A stretch of 64,000 bases of DNA from Ectothiorhodospira haloalkaliphila ATCC 51935 (GCF_000633935.1 NZ_KK214997.1:322951-386950), one strand, 5' to 3'; positions 18,834-28,155 are shown, counted from the first letter of the stretch. The notes: generated from the sequence alone by a model not told the origin. Made by a program: numbers and translations.

Positions 18834-19166
18834 TCATGACTTGCGGCCGAAGGCCTCGTCCAGGGATACGTAAGCCACGCCCGGAGGGGGACGCTGGAAG
18901 ACCTTGAATACCTTCTCGGTCTGGGCATCGGAATTCACGAAATCGCTGTAGGCCTGAGCCAGCAGGCCCCGGTACAGGTCCCTCAATGCGCCAGCGTCGC
19001 CGGATTCTCCCGGTGTCTGAGCCGCCAGGTAGTCATGGAAACGCTGCAGGATATGCAGGCGGTTCACCTTGACCGTGGCCTCGTCGTAGGGGATGTCGAA
19101 GTACTCCAGAAAGTCCTCGGCGGATTCCAGATCCTGGAGGTCGTCTTGCAGGGCTTCAGCGTTCAT
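18834..19166 (-). CDS. nifW: NifW, nitrogenase-stabilising protein
   Basis: A 110-residue protein starting at the ATG at 19166 (MNAEALQDDLQDLESAEDFL); the open frame upstream overlaps nifV and has no homology. The segments AEDFLEYFDIPYDEATVKVNRLHILQRFHDYL and TEKVFKVFQRP are the conserved NifW core. NifW associates with the MoFe protein and is thought to protect or stabilise it. It is 22 bases downstream of nifV. Confidence 0.92.
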   Translation of the reverse strand: MNAEALQDDLQDLESAEDFLEYFDIPYDEATVKVNRLHILQRFHDYLAAQTPGESGDAGALRDLYRGLLAQAYSDFVNSDAQTEKVFKVFQRPPPGVAYVSLDEAFGRKS

Positions 19167-19188
19167 GGCGTGATCCTCTTTGGGGGTT

Positions 19189-20358
19189 TCAGGTGAGGGC
19201 GTGATGCGCGGTTGATATGGGGGCGGCGGCCAGGCTGTCCAGTTCCTGGTACCACAGCGCCAGTTCACGCTCGGTCGGTGCCCGTTTGGTCCGCGAGGCG
19301 GCGCTTCGGATTCTGGATAGCAGCAGGGTGGCCTCGGCACGGCCCAGGGTGATCCCCAGACGTGCATAAGCCTGGATCACCGCACTGCTGCCGGAGTGCT
19401 TGCCCAGCACCAGCCGATGCTCCCGGCCCAGTTCCGCCGGGTCCACACCCTGGTAGTTGGCTGGGTCCTTGAGCAGGCCGTCCACATGGATGCCGGCTTC
19501 ATGGGTGAAGACGCCCTCACCCACCAGGCTCTTCTGCCAATGAATGGGATGACCGGTGGCCGTTTCCACCAGGTGGGACAGGGTCTGAAAACGACGCAGA
19601 TCCACGCCGGTGTCGATGCCGTGCAACTGCCGCAGACCCAGCACCACCTCTTCCAGGGCAGCGTTGCCGGCCCGCTCCCCAATGCCGTTGACCGTGGTGT
19701 TCACATGGGTGGCACCTCCCAGGGCAGCGGCCAGACTATTGGCCGTGGCCAGCCCCAGATCGTCATGGGCATGCATCTCGATCTCCAGGTCCGAAGTGGC
19801 CCGAAGTCGGCGCAGGCGTTCCAGAACGGTGAACGGCTCAAGGATGCCCACGGTGTCGGCAAACCGAAAACGTCGGGCTCCGGCCTGCTGTGCCGTCTCC
19901 ATCACCCGCGCCAGAAAATCCACGTCGGCCCGAGAGGCATCCTCCCCTCCCACGCCCACCTCCAGACCCAGTTCCCGGGCCTCGGCCACATGGCGCCGGA
20001 TGCACTCCAGTACCCATTCCCGAGTGCGCCCGAGCTTGCGGGTGATCTGCTGATCCGACACGGGAATGGACAGGTCCACCATATCCACACCCAGATGGGC
20101 GCAGGATTTGAGATCATCGGTGCGCATGCGGCTCCAGACCAGCAAACGGGCGTTGAGTCCCAAGCCTGCCAGCATGCGGATGGAGTCGCATTCCTCGTCC
20201 CCCATGGACGGGATCCCCACCTCCAGCTCCGGCACGCCCAGTTCATCCAGCCCGCGGGCGATGGCAACACGCTCGGCATCGTTGAAGGCGACACCAGCGG
20301 ATTGTTCACCGTCCCGAAGGGTGGTGTCGTCGATGACGATGGTAGGGGGGTGGGTCAT
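19189..20358 (-). CDS. nifV: Homocitrate synthase NifV
   Basis: A 389-residue DRE-TIM metallolyase: IVIDDTTLRDGEQSAGVAF at the start, the metal-binding HAHDDLGLATANSLAA, VNTTVNGIGERAGNAALEEV and HxGIH in HEAGIHVDGLLKD. It makes homocitrate, the organic ligand of FeMo-cofactor. A GTG at 20376 would extend it by six residues, but the sigma-54 promoter at 20395-20410 puts transcription start at about 20384, too close for that codon, so the ATG at 20358 is preferred. First gene of nifVWZM. Confidence 0.94.
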   Translation of the reverse strand: MTHPPTIVIDDTTLRDGEQSAGVAFNDAERVAIARGLDELGVPELEVGIPSMGDEECDSIRMLAGLGLNARLLVWSRMRTDDLKSCAHLGVDMVDLSIPVSDQQITRKLGRTREWVLECIRRHVAEARELGLEVGVGGEDASRADVDFLARVMETAQQAGARRFRFADTVGILEPFTVLERLRRLRATSDLEIEMHAHDDLGLATANSLAAALGGATHVNTTVNGIGERAGNAALEEVVLGLRQLHGIDTGVDLRRFQTLSHLVETATGHPIHWQKSLVGEGVFTHEAGIHVDGLLKDPANYQGVDPAELGREHRLVLGKHSGSSAVIQAYARLGITLGRAEATLLLSRIRSAASRTKRAPTERELALWYQELDSLAAAPISTAHHALT

Positions 20359-20394
20359 GGGCAGCTCGCTCAGCACAGGTTCCAGAAATAATTA

Positions 20395-20410
20395 AGCGAG
20401 TTCCATGCCA
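20395..20410 (-). promoter_or_regulatory. Sigma-54 promoter of nifVWZM
   Basis: On the minus strand TGGCATGGAACTCGCT fits the -24/-12 consensus TGGCAYG-N4-TTGCW with one mismatch, and has the invariant GG-N10-GC spacing. It predicts transcription about 12 bases downstream of the GC, roughly 26 bases before the nifV ATG. A NifA site lies about 85-100 bp upstream. Confidence 0.8.
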
Positions 20411-20492
20411 ACTTACAGATGACTGATTACGCGAAATTTTCTGTGTGATCGCCGTGTTTCCGGGTGTCGTTTTGCGACCTCCGGGAGGGAGT

Positions 20493-20508
20493 TGTGGGAT
20501 TTGCTACA
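20493..20508 (-). promoter_or_regulatory. NifA upstream activator sequence for nifV operon
   Basis: TGTGGGATTTGCTACA is an exact TGT-N10-ACA match to the NifA enhancer consensus, placed about 85-100 bp upstream of the nifV -24 element, the usual distance. Confidence 0.75.
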
Positions 20509-20571
20509 TGGGTCGGGGTTCGGGGGACACGGCAGACAGTGAGACAGGAGTGAACGCTTCACGCCCGTGAG

Positions 20572-20609
20572 CCCCTCTCCCCTTTGGGGAGAGGGGTTGG
20601 GGTGAGGGG
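20572..20609. repeat. Perfect GC-rich hairpin repeat after nifS, copy 2
   Basis: CCCCTCTCCCC, loop TTT, GGGGAGAGGGG is a perfect 11-bp hairpin followed by TTGGGGTGAGGGG. The same hairpin plus the same tail occurs at 28100-28138. It lies 7 bases beyond the nifS stop, so it may end the nifENX-US transcript; no T-run is present. Confidence 0.75.
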
Positions 20610-20616
20610 AAAACCA

Positions 20617-21825
20617 TCACGCATAGGCTGGCGCAAACGCTTGCTCAGGATTCTCCACCGGACCATCCTCACCCCAATACGGCGACATCTTGCGCAAACG
20701 GGCCACGATGTCCGGCATCACCTGAATCACCCGATCCACCTCTTCCTCCGTATTGAACCGGGACAAGGAGAACCGTACCGACCCGTGAGCAGCGGTATAG
20801 GGGATCCCCATCGCCCGCATCACATGGGAGGGCTCCAAAGAGCCGGAGGTGCAGGCCGAACCGCTGGACGCCGCGATACCCTGATGATTGAGCATGAGCA
20901 GGATGCCCTCGCCCTCAATGTACTCAAAGGCCATGTTCAGTGTGTTGGGCAGACGGTTGTCCACATCCCCGGTGACAAAGGCGTTGGGGATCTGTTCCAG
21001 CAACCCGGCCTCCAGGCGATTTCGCAGGGCGCGTACCCGCTGGCGCTCCTCGTCCAAATGGCTCAAGGCCAGTTCCGCGGCCTTGCCCAGGGCAATGATG
21101 CCCGGCACGTTTTCCGTGCCGGCCCGACGGCCCCGCTCCTGATGCCCACCGCGCAGCATGGGCCGGAACCTCAAGCCACGCCGTACATACAACACCCCCA
21201 CGCCCTTGGGTGCATGCAGCTTGTGACCCGAGATGGAGAGCATGTCGATGCAGGTGTACTTGAGATCAATGGGCAGCTTGCCCACGGCCTGAACCGCATC
21301 GGTGTGGAACATCACACCCCTGGCGCGGGCCATCTCGGCCATGCTTTCCACCGGAAACAGGGTGCCCGTCTCGTTATTGGCCCACATCACCGACACCAGG
21401 GCCACCTGGTCCGACAATACCCGGCGGTAGTGAGCCAGATCCAGGCGACCCTGACCATCGACGCCCAGGCGATGGATGGTGTAGCCCTCCTTTTCCAGCT
21501 GCTCACAGACATTGAGTATCGCCGGGTGCTCCACCTCCGTGGTGATGATCTCCCGCCGCTGGGGCTGGGCACGCACGGCGGACAGGATGGCCGTGGAATC
21601 CGATTCGGTGCCACAGGAAGTAAAGATGATCTCCGAGGCATGCTCGGCCCCGACCAGGGCCTGCACCTGCTCACGCGCCTGCTTCAGGGCTCGCCCCACC
21701 TGATCACCAAAACTGTGCATGGAAGAGGGGTTGCCAAACTGCTCGGTCAGGAACGGCAGCATGGCCTCCACCACCTGGGGATCCACGCAGGTTGTGGCGT
21801 TGTTGTCCATGTAGATGGGTTTCAT
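20617..21825 (-). CDS. nifS: Cysteine desulfurase NifS
   Basis: A 402-residue PLP enzyme. Visible are MKPIYMDNNATTCVDP, the PLP-lysine in SISGHKLHAPKGVG, and the mobile catalytic Cys loop in GIAASSGSACTSGSLEPSHV. It supplies sulfur from cysteine to NifU for nitrogenase clusters. The start is 3 bases after the nifU stop, so the two are translationally coupled. Its downstream end is followed by a GC-rich hairpin. Confidence 0.96.
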   Translation of the reverse strand: MKPIYMDNNATTCVDPQVVEAMLPFLTEQFGNPSSMHSFGDQVGRALKQAREQVQALVGAEHASEIIFTSCGTESDSTAILSAVRAQPQRREIITTEVEHPAILNVCEQLEKEGYTIHRLGVDGQGRLDLAHYRRVLSDQVALVSVMWANNETGTLFPVESMAEMARARGVMFHTDAVQAVGKLPIDLKYTCIDMLSISGHKLHAPKGVGVLYVRRGLRFRPMLRGGHQERGRRAGTENVPGIIALGKAAELALSHLDEERQRVRALRNRLEAGLLEQIPNAFVTGDVDNRLPNTLNMAFEYIEGEGILLMLNHQGIAASSGSACTSGSLEPSHVMRAMGIPYTAAHGSVRFSLSRFNTEEEVDRVIQVMPDIVARLRKMSPYWGEDGPVENPEQAFAPAYA

Positions 21826-21828
21826 GGT

Positions 21829-22500
21829 CTATTCCCCCATGGCCATGGCACGCACGTTCATGGGAGGCAGGGCCCCCTTGCTGGACCGCGGCGCCTCGGT
21901 GGCGTGATTTTCCGGGTCGAACGCCTCCCCCTTTTCCGCCAGCACCCGGGTGAGGACTTCCTCGATCCCTTCATGACAGGTGGAGCAACCGCCCCCGGCC
22001 TTGGTATAACCCGTCACGTCCTGCACCGTGCGAAGGCCATGGGCGCGGATGGTCTGCTCGATCTTCACCGCATCGATGGCGAAGCACTTGCAGATCAGGG
22101 CACCTTCCTCGTGATCATCCTTCCAGACCTCGCCGCGATAATTGGCAATGGCGGCCTGCAGGGCCTCATGTCCCATGACGGAGCAATGCATCTTCTCCGG
22201 TGGCAACCCGCCCAGGGCATCGGCAATATCCTCGTTATTGATGCGCTCGGCCTCTTCCAGGGTCAGGCCAATGATCATCTCGGTGAGCACCGAGCTGGAG
22301 GCCACCGCGGAACCACAGCCGAAGGTCTGGAAACCCGCCTCCTGAATCACGCCACTCTCCGGGTCCACCTTGAGCGTGAGGCGCAGGGCATCGCCGCAAC
22401 TGATGGAACCCACCTCGCCGGTGGCATTGGCGTCACGCACCACGCCGACGTTGCGGGGGTTGAAGAAGTGCTCTTTCACCTTCTCGGAATAATCCCACAT
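21829..22500 (-). CDS. nifU: NifU scaffold protein lacking the C-terminal Nfu domain
   Basis: A 223-residue NifU. The IscU-like N-terminal scaffold (residues 1-125) has its three cysteines in [22 protein letters not shown] and [10 protein letters not shown]. The central [2Fe-2S] domain (about 130-185) has CKCF and [12 protein letters not shown]. After that, where Azotobacter-type NifU (about 310 residues) carries an Nfu domain with CxxC, this one has only a short tail ([17 protein letters not shown]) and stops. The stop sits directly before nifS, so this looks like a real short form rather than an assembly gap. It builds clusters with NifS. Confidence 0.92.
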   Translation of the reverse strand: MWDYSEKVKEHFFNPRNVGVVRDANATGEVGSISCGDALRLTLKVDPESGVIQEAGFQTFGCGSAVASSSVLTEMIIGLTLEEAERINNEDIADALGGLPPEKMHCSVMGHEALQAAIANYRGEVWKDDHEEGALICKCFAIDAVKIEQTIRAHGLRTVQDVTGYTKAGGGCSTCHEGIEEVLTRVLAEKGEAFDPENHATEAPRSSKGALPPMNVRAMAMGE

Positions 22501-22527
22501 GATCTTGACCCTCCAGGGTGTGTGCCG

Positions 22528-22830
22528 TCATACCGCCAGAGCGGCGGGGGCATGGGTGTGGCATTTCTTGGGGCAGACCTGAGAGCAGGCCTCGCATCCA
22601 ATACAGTCCATGGCATCGGCAAGCCGCATGACCATGGAGGTGTCGTCGGAGAAGCCGTCGTCATCGTCGTCTTCGTCGTCGTCCATCTCCCGCTCCACCA
22701 GTTCAAAGCAGTTGCGGGTACAGACCTTGAAACAACGGCCGCAGCCAATGCAGTTCTCCTCCTTGAGTTCCATGATGAAGGCGGGTGTCCACTGGGTGCC
22801 GCCACGGGTGACGCCGGTAATGGGGTTCAT
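22528..22830 (-). CDS. fdxB: Nif-specific ferredoxin III (FdxB-like, 2[4Fe-4S])
   Basis: A 100-residue ferredoxin with two cluster motifs, CIGCGRCFKVC (residues 27-37) plus a later Cys, and CIGCEACSQVCPKKC (76-90). Between them is a strongly acidic insert, DDDEDDDDDGFSDD. The order DUF269-fdxB-nifU is typical for nif-specific ferredoxin III, an electron carrier for FeMo-co assembly or nitrogenase. It is 27 bases upstream of nifU. Confidence 0.88.
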   Translation of the reverse strand: MNPITGVTRGGTQWTPAFIMELKEENCIGCGRCFKVCTRNCFELVEREMDDDEDDDDDGFSDDTSMVMRLADAMDCIGCEACSQVCPKKCHTHAPAALAV

Positions 22831-22887
22831 GGTTCTGTGCCTCTTCTCGTATGTCTTATGATCTTGTGTCTTGTATCGTTTCGGTCA

Positions 22888-23367
22888 TCAAAGACCGGCC
22901 ACCTTGGGGTGGTCACCAATGATGTTCAGGGCCACGGACAGCAGCTTGTCGGCCTCGTTCTTCATCTTTGATGGGCTGTCAAAGCCAAAGCGGTGGACGT
23001 CACGCAGGCTCTTGTCCACCACGATCAACTTGCCCACCGCGATGATCACGCGACCGAAACCCTCGCGATTCAGGCTCATCATGGGCGAGGCCAGCAGCCC
23101 GCACTCCCGTTCAATCATCATGGCCAGGGCGTTGTAGAACACGTGTAGACGGGCAATGGCGCCCGCATCGGGATCGCCCACGATGGGTATCGCCCGGCGT
23201 TGCTCGGCGGTGAGGATCAACTGCTCCAGTAGCTGCGCATCGGCTTCGGATTCGCGGGTGCCATAGGTATCCAGAGCGCGCACCTGACGGATCACCTCCC
23301 GGATGAAATCCGTCTCCAGGATGGGGTCGTCGGTGGCAATGATGGCGGTGGCTGTATCGGTGGTCAT
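22888..23367 (-). CDS. NifX-associated nitrogen fixation protein (DUF269)
   Basis: A 159-residue protein of the DUF269/NifX-associated family: DPILETDFIREVIRQVRALDTYG near the start, then NREGFGRVIIAVGKLIVVDKSLRDVHRFGFDS. It is nearly always found just after nifX, as here. Its biochemical role is not established; it probably helps FeMo-co assembly. It sits 64 bases after nifX and 57 bases before fdxB. Confidence 0.88.
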   Translation of the reverse strand: MTTDTATAIIATDDPILETDFIREVIRQVRALDTYGTRESEADAQLLEQLILTAEQRRAIPIVGDPDAGAIARLHVFYNALAMMIERECGLLASPMMSLNREGFGRVIIAVGKLIVVDKSLRDVHRFGFDSPSKMKNEADKLLSVALNIIGDHPKVAGL

Positions 23368-23431
23368 GGTCGAATTCCTGATCGGACGTTGATGTCATGC
23401 GTTGGCAAGAGGCGATGGACCGGGTGGCCGG

Positions 23432-23935
23432 TCACCCCTCCTCTTCCCAGGGTTCGCTGGCCATGGCGTCAAAGCGACTCGGGTCGCCTTGCTGACGCTG
23501 GACGGCCTTGGCCATCCAGGGGGGTGGGGTGTGCTCTTTCAGGCAGGTTTGCAATTCGCGCAGCAGGTCGGAAATGCGCGTGCCATGGGACACCCGCACC
23601 GGCTGAGTACCCAGCGCCAGGAGTTGTTTCACGGCAGATGAGCCGGCGGCGGCGCAATAAACGGCCGCACACCCCTCCAGGCATTCGAACTTGGCCAGCA
23701 GCTTGTCTTCGCCACCGTCCTGGGCCTGCTCGCCAAACTGAGCCGCCTCCACCAGATCGGCGCGCTCCTGGGTCAGCCGGTAGATGGCCATCCCCCGGGC
23801 GGACCCGAAATGTTGATCCACGCGGATCATGTCCGTGCTGGCAAAGGCCACCCGAATCATTGCATTCCCCTCTTCCATGGCGGCAGACTCAGTGCCAGAT
23901 GGCGTGATCACTTGCAGACGACGCTGTAGTGTCAT
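23432..23935 (-). CDS. nifX: NifX, FeMo-cofactor precursor carrier
   Basis: A 167-residue protein. From [14 protein letters not shown] it follows the standard NifX layout: a short N-terminal strand, then [24 protein letters not shown] and [34 protein letters not shown]. The start at 23935 has a GGGAGG Shine-Dalgarno 9 bases upstream, but lies inside nifN, giving a 47-base overlap. Later in-frame ATGs at 23878 and 23860 would remove the overlap but also conserved N-terminal residues. NifX holds NifB-co or VK-cluster during FeMo-co synthesis. Confidence 0.9.
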   Translation of the reverse strand: MTLQRRLQVITPSGTESAAMEEGNAMIRVAFASTDMIRVDQHFGSARGMAIYRLTQERADLVEAAQFGEQAQDGGEDKLLAKFECLEGCAAVYCAAAGSSAVKQLLALGTQPVRVSHGTRISDLLRELQTCLKEHTPPPWMAKAVQRQQGDPSRFDAMASEPWEEEG

Positions 23936-25307
23936 GCTGCGGTTCCTCCCAGGTTTGGGCTTCGGGATGGGCGTAGATGGATCGGTACGGCGCCACGTCA
24001 TGGCTCGGGTTCGAAAGCTGCAGATTGGCCAGATCGAACAGGGCCTGGCGGGCACCCGCATATCCGATCCAGGTGCGCTGAAATCCCCCCAGCCAGTCAT
24101 ACTGGGGAAAGCCCGCGCGCAGCAGGGGGATGCCCAGGCGTCGGGCGGGCTCCACGCCATGGGTATTGGCGATCAGGCACTGGGCCCCTCTCTCGCCAGC
24201 CAGGGCTTCCAGATCCTCCAGGTCGCCAATCTTCACCTGCTCTGCCGCCACCCGCTCAAGCACCGGCGCCCGGGTGGGCGCCACGGCGGCCACCACCTCA
24301 CCCCCCATCTCCCTGATCAGATGTGAAAACCCATGCAGCAGGTCCGGGTCGGCGGCGATGGCCACACGGGAGAAGCCCAGCATGAAATGGGTGTCCAGCA
24401 TGGCGTCCTGAAGGCGGGCACGTTCCCGCTGCAGGCGTGGCGGCACTGGGCGGCCGCTGAGTCGGGACAGGGTGAGCATGAGCTCATCCGTAGCCTCCAG
24501 GCCCATGAGACTGTCGAAACGGACATTGGGTACGCCGGTGCGAGCCTCAAGATGCTCCGCTGCGCTGCCCATGGAGGCCCCCATCACCAGGGTGGCGGCG
24601 GATTGCCCCAGCCGATCCAGATGACTCAGCGGTGTCCCACCCGTGGTGAGCGCTGACAGACGGGCCTCGGACAGATGCCCATCGAGCGAACCGGAGAGAT
24701 CCGGCACCATCAGGGGTTCCAGACCGAAAGCTTCCACCATGTCCTTGAGGCATTCCACATCGCCCGGTGTGAGCGCCGCGCCAGCGAGGATGTTCACCTG
24801 CCCGGGGGCCGCCCCCGCCTGTCTTGACTCCGGTACCTGGTGATCAATCAGTGCCGTAACGGCCAGTGCGAAGCCTGTTTCCGCCGATCCGGAAAAGTCC
24901 GGTGTGGACACCGGCACCACGGCCACATCGGCAAATTCCGGATGCTGCTGACGAAATTCCCGGATCACCCGCTCCACGTCGGCGCCCTCGGTTTCCGAAA
25001 GCCCCGTGGTGAGCACCCCAATCAGGTCGGGCCGGGACTTGCCACATACGGTGGCCAGACCCTCCACGAGGTTCTCATCAGCGCCCATGACGGCACTGAC
25101 CTGATCCATGGCGGTGGTCTGCAGGGGGATGGGTTCCCGAAAATGGCGCACCAGAAAGACCTTGGCAAAGGCCGTGCAGCCCTGGGAGCCATGTAACATG
25201 GGGATGGCGCGATTCATGCCCAGCATGGCCAGCGCCGCCCCCAGGGGCTGGCTGGCCTTGAGGGGACTGACGGATAGAGCCTTGCTACGACGAATGATCC
25301 GGGCCAT
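23889..25307 (-). CDS. nifN: FeMo-cofactor scaffold subunit NifN
   Basis: A 472-residue homologue of NifK. Conserved segments are [37 protein letters not shown] and [17 protein letters not shown]. With NifE it forms the scaffold on which NifB-co matures to FeMo-co. The start is 1 base after the nifE stop, typical of a tightly coupled nifEN pair, and nifX begins inside its 3' end. Confidence 0.95.
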   Translation of the reverse strand: MARIIRRSKALSVSPLKASQPLGAALAMLGMNRAIPMLHGSQGCTAFAKVFLVRHFREPIPLQTTAMDQVSAVMGADENLVEGLATVCGKSRPDLIGVLTTGLSETEGADVERVIREFRQQHPEFADVAVVPVSTPDFSGSAETGFALAVTALIDHQVPESRQAGAAPGQVNILAGAALTPGDVECLKDMVEAFGLEPLMVPDLSGSLDGHLSEARLSALTTGGTPLSHLDRLGQSAATLVMGASMGSAAEHLEARTGVPNVRFDSLMGLEATDELMLTLSRLSGRPVPPRLQRERARLQDAMLDTHFMLGFSRVAIAADPDLLHGFSHLIREMGGEVVAAVAPTRAPVLERVAAEQVKIGDLEDLEALAGERGAQCLIANTHGVEPARRLGIPLLRAGFPQYDWLGGFQRTWIGYAGARQALFDLANLQLSNPSHDVAPYRSIYAHPEAQTWEEPQHDTTASSASDHAIWH

Positions 25308-25308
25308 C

Positions 25309-26727
25309 TCAGCGGGCCTCCTGATGGGTGTGGGTGTCCAGGGGCATGCCGGTACTGTCCCAGGGGGCAGGCTGACGCACGTGGGGCCAGATGGGGCTCT
25401 CCAGGGTCAACGCCAGTTGACGGGCCAGCTCCAGCATCCCCTGGTAGCCGGCGTACGCGGACTCGCGTTCCTGATTGATGTCCAGGAAGGGAATACGGGC
25501 CTTGAGGGCGGTGTACATGTTACGTCCCCCGGCGATGAGCACGTCCGCCCGGGTTTCCTCGAAGATGCCCAGCAAGGCCTTGGGATTGCCGTCCTCGATC
25601 ATGCGGGCGTCCTCCCCCATGAGTTCGCGGATGCGGGCCTTGTCTTCCTCTGTGGACTTGCGAGTGCCGGTGGCCACCACCTCCATGCCCAGGTCCTGAA
25701 GGGCCGAAACCACGGACCAGGATTTCACGCCGCCGGTGTAGAGCAGCACCCGCTTGCCCGCCAGGCGTTCCCGCCAGGGGGCAAGTTCGGCACGGATGCG
25801 GGCCTCCTCACGGGCAATGAGGTCTTCAGTGCGTCTCGTGAGGTCCGGATCGCCCAGCAAGCGGGCAAATTCACGCAGGGCGTGGGACATGTCGTTGATG
25901 CCGTAGAAACTGCCCTCGAACCAGGGGGTGCCGTAGCCTTCCTGGAGCTTTCGGGCCACGTTGATCATGGCCTTGGAGCACACCATCATGTTGGCCTCGG
26001 CCCGGTGCATGGTCTGCACCTGGTGATAGCGGGCATCCCCGGACAGGGTGCACAGCACACGCAAGCCCAGTTCATCCAGCAACGGCAGCACATGCCAGAA
26101 CTCGCCGGCGATGTTGTATTCACCGATCAGGTTGATGTCATGCACCGTGATGCCGGGGCGCTGAGCCGACTCGGGCGGCGGCTCGGGTTCTCGGCTGCCC
26201 ACCACCTGCTTGACCATGGACTCGCCGGCAATGCGATTACCCAGGTTCTTGGAGCCATAAAAGCCTGCGGCGTCCACGAACACCACCGGCACCCCCCAAC
26301 GCTCCTCGGCCACCTTGCAGACCGCCTCCACATCGTCACCGATGAGGGCGGGTACGCAGGTGTTGTATACAAAGACGGCTGGCGGATTGAAGGACTCCAC
26401 CGCCTGGCGGATGGAATGCAGCAGACGCTTCTCGGAGCGCCCCATGATGACGTCCTGCTCGGTCAGGTCGGTGGTGAGGCCCAGGCGGAACAGGTCGGGC
26501 CCTGAGGAACGGGTACCACGGTTATCCCAGGAGTTGCCCGCGCAGGCGATGGGGCCGTGAACAATGTGGGCCACATCCGCCACCGGTAACAGGGCGATCT
26601 GGGCCCCATCAAATGCGCACCCCCCGGCCGCGGCCCCGGGCCTGGGGCGGGCGCAACCGGACTTTTCCTTGGTGTTGTGGTCGCATGCCGGTTCATCCAG
26701 CAATGCCTTGATGTCCTGTGCCTTCAT
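25309..26727 (-). CDS. nifE: FeMo-cofactor scaffold subunit NifE
   Basis: A 472-residue homologue of NifD. Near the N-terminus are [48 protein letters not shown] segments carrying the cluster cysteines; later come [38 protein letters not shown] and [15 protein letters not shown]. It pairs with NifN. It is the first gene of the second nif block and has its own sigma-54 promoter and NifA site. Confidence 0.95.
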   Translation of the reverse strand: MKAQDIKALLDEPACDHNTKEKSGCARPRPGAAAGGCAFDGAQIALLPVADVAHIVHGPIACAGNSWDNRGTRSSGPDLFRLGLTTDLTEQDVIMGRSEKRLLHSIRQAVESFNPPAVFVYNTCVPALIGDDVEAVCKVAEERWGVPVVFVDAAGFYGSKNLGNRIAGESMVKQVVGSREPEPPPESAQRPGITVHDINLIGEYNIAGEFWHVLPLLDELGLRVLCTLSGDARYHQVQTMHRAEANMMVCSKAMINVARKLQEGYGTPWFEGSFYGINDMSHALREFARLLGDPDLTRRTEDLIAREEARIRAELAPWRERLAGKRVLLYTGGVKSWSVVSALQDLGMEVVATGTRKSTEEDKARIRELMGEDARMIEDGNPKALLGIFEETRADVLIAGGRNMYTALKARIPFLDINQERESAYAGYQGMLELARQLALTLESPIWPHVRQPAPWDSTGMPLDTHTHQEAR

Positions 26728-26765
26728 TGTCTGCTCCGCTGCGGAATCGGCTTTGCAGGGAGTAT

Positions 26766-26781
26766 TGCAAGAGGCGGGCCA
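26766..26781 (-). promoter_or_regulatory. Sigma-54 promoter of nifENX-US
   Basis: On the minus strand TGGCCCGCCTCTTGCA matches TGGCAYG-N4-TTGCA with one mismatch and has GG-N10-GC spacing. It lies about 40 bases upstream of the nifE ATG. Confidence 0.85.
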
Positions 26782-26824
26782 TCTTCAACTTATTGTTTAT
26801 TATGAATTTCCTGACTCAGCGGCA

Positions 26825-26840
26825 TGTAGCAAAGGCGACA
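26825..26840 (-). promoter_or_regulatory. NifA upstream activator sequence for nifE operon
   Basis: TGTAGCAAAGGCGACA is an exact TGT-N10-ACA match, about 45-60 bp upstream of the nifE -24 element and just beyond the nifY stop. It is closer than the common spacing near 100 bp. Confidence 0.65.
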
Positions 26841-26861
26841 ATAGGGAGGTCAGGCAACAAA

Positions 26862-27572
26862 TCAGCCCTCGCCGAACCGGGCCACTGTTCCTGGCTCGCG
26901 CCCCATCACCTTCGCCAGCCAGGGCGGTGGCGTACCTTCCAGCACCGCCTGCAGACGGGCGATCACCTCGGACGCCGCAGGACTGTCCGGCAACTTGATG
27001 GGATGCACACCCACACGGATCACCTTGGCTGCCGCCGGGCCACCGATGCTTTCCACATACAACAACTGACAATCCGCCAGCAGTTGCGCTCGCGCGGCGT
27101 TGCGATCCTCGGCCTTGTCGGCCTCGTCGGTGAAACGAATCTCCACCAGCCGCGCCGCAGCCTGGGACACCTGATAGATCAGAAACCGGGCACAGGAACC
27201 AAAATGACCATCCAGTATGTCCCCGGTATTGGAGGCCAGGGCGATGCGGATGGAGCCGGGCATATCATCATCAGCCAGCGACTCCACGGCGGGCAGATCC
27301 GGCTCCACCTCCCGTTCGCCAGACAGATAGCGCACCGCCATTTCCAGACTCTGGCTGTTGCATTCGTCCTGCTCGATGTCGGGATGGCGGGTGCGTTTGA
27401 GGCCCTGCCTGAGATCCTCGGCCGTCATCGAGGCCAGCGCCTCTTCCTTGATGGGAGCACCAATGCGCTCGATGATGATCTCGAGCAATCGGGGTAGTTC
27501 AATCCCGGGCAGGACCTTCTTGGCCAGGGCAATGCGCAGGGCGCATTCACGGTCGAGGATATCGGTGGACAT
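26862..27572 (-). CDS. nifY: NifY/NafY-type cofactor-binding nitrogenase accessory protein
   Basis: A 236-residue protein with two domains. The N-terminal helical part (ALRIALAKKVLPGIELPRLLEIIIERIG) is the NafY/NifY-type apo-dinitrogenase-binding domain. The C-terminal part is a NifX/NifB-like cofactor-binding domain (RIALASNTGDILDGHFGSCARFLIYQV, then ADCQLLYVESIGGPAAAKVIRVGVHPIKL). The position after nifHDKT is that of nifY. It probably stabilises apo-NifDK and hands over FeMo-co. Confidence 0.88.
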   Translation of the reverse strand: MSTDILDRECALRIALAKKVLPGIELPRLLEIIIERIGAPIKEEALASMTAEDLRQGLKRTRHPDIEQDECNSQSLEMAVRYLSGEREVEPDLPAVESLADDDMPGSIRIALASNTGDILDGHFGSCARFLIYQVSQAAARLVEIRFTDEADKAEDRNAARAQLLADCQLLYVESIGGPAAAKVIRVGVHPIKLPDSPAASEVIARLQAVLEGTPPPWLAKVMGREPGTVARFGEG

Positions 27573-27686
27573 GGGGGTACCTCATCGGGATTTGATTCGC
27601 TGGCGGGCGGGCACTTCTTCGCGGGCAGGACCCCGCCCCGGGCATGTGTATTCACGTGAAAGAACCAAGGTTCAGCTACGAACACT

Positions 27687-27712
27687 CCCTTCTCCCCCAC
27701 GGGGGAGAGGGG
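27687..27712. repeat. GC-rich hairpin repeat between nifT and nifY, copy 3
   Basis: CCCTTCTCCCCC and GGGGGAGAGGGG pair over 12 bp (one G-T wobble) around loop AC. It lies in the 168-base gap between nifT and nifY and could protect or terminate part of the nifHDKT transcript. Confidence 0.65.
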
Positions 27713-27740
27713 CTTGGATCATATCTTTAGAGAGAGTTGG

Positions 27741-27950
27741 TCAGAGACGCTTGGCCCGCAGGGTGATGGGCAACCGCGGGGCCTCGTCCATGGGCTCCAG
27801 GAAATAACGGGAGCCATCGGCCAGAGTGATCTCGCCACCCCAGCGCCCCGGCCCTTCATGCTCCATGGAGACAATGGCCTCTTCCAGGTCCTTTTTGGGG
27901 ACGTAGAAGGACATCCCCGACTCCGTCTTGTTGATCATGACGCTTGGCAT
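27741..27950 (-). CDS. nifT: NifT, small nif protein
   Basis: A 69-residue protein starting at the ATG at 27950 (MPSVMINKTESG), with the NifT core FYVPKKDLEEAIVSME and GGEITLADGSRYFLEPM, then PRLPITLRAKRL. NifT is found just after nifK in most nif clusters; loss has mild or no effect where tested, so its role is unclear. Confidence 0.93.
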   Translation of the reverse strand: MPSVMINKTESGMSFYVPKKDLEEAIVSMEHEGPGRWGGEITLADGSRYFLEPMDEAPRLPITLRAKRL

Positions 27951-27980
27951 GGTGTGTTCTCGCTTGGAAATATTGACCCT

Positions 27981-28138
27981 CCTCCCTTTCGGGAGGGGGC
28001 AAACTGGATGCCTGGGAAGGCTTCCTGCCCTCCGTTGCCCCTCATCCCCGGCCCTTCTCCCCCCAGGGGGGGAACTCACCTCCCCCGAGGAGAAGAGAGC
28101 CCCTCTCCCCCATGGGGGAGAGGGGTTGGGGTGAGGGG
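27981..28138. repeat. Cluster of GC-rich hairpin repeats between nifK and nifT, copies 4-6
   Basis: The 205-base nifK-nifT gap contains CCTCCC/GGGAGG (27981-27996), an imperfect CTTCTCCCCCC/GGGGGG hairpin near 28055, and a perfect 12-bp hairpin CCCCTCTCCCCC/GGGGGAGAGGGG (28100-28125) with tail TTGGGGTGAGGGG identical to the one after nifS. It may stabilise the upstream nifHDK message and lower nifT/Y expression. Confidence 0.7.
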
Positions 28139-28155
28139 CGAGGAGCCAGCACCCC

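Noticed and set aside
20584..22971. 795-codon plus-strand frame opposite nifS, nifU and fdxB
   Set aside because: Spans three real genes on the other strand; no recognisable protein.
23744..23760. Possible second copy of the ssrA 3' end (GCCGCCTCCACCA-like)
   Set aside because: It lies inside nifX on the far side of ssrA, is short, and is not in a position for a right att site.
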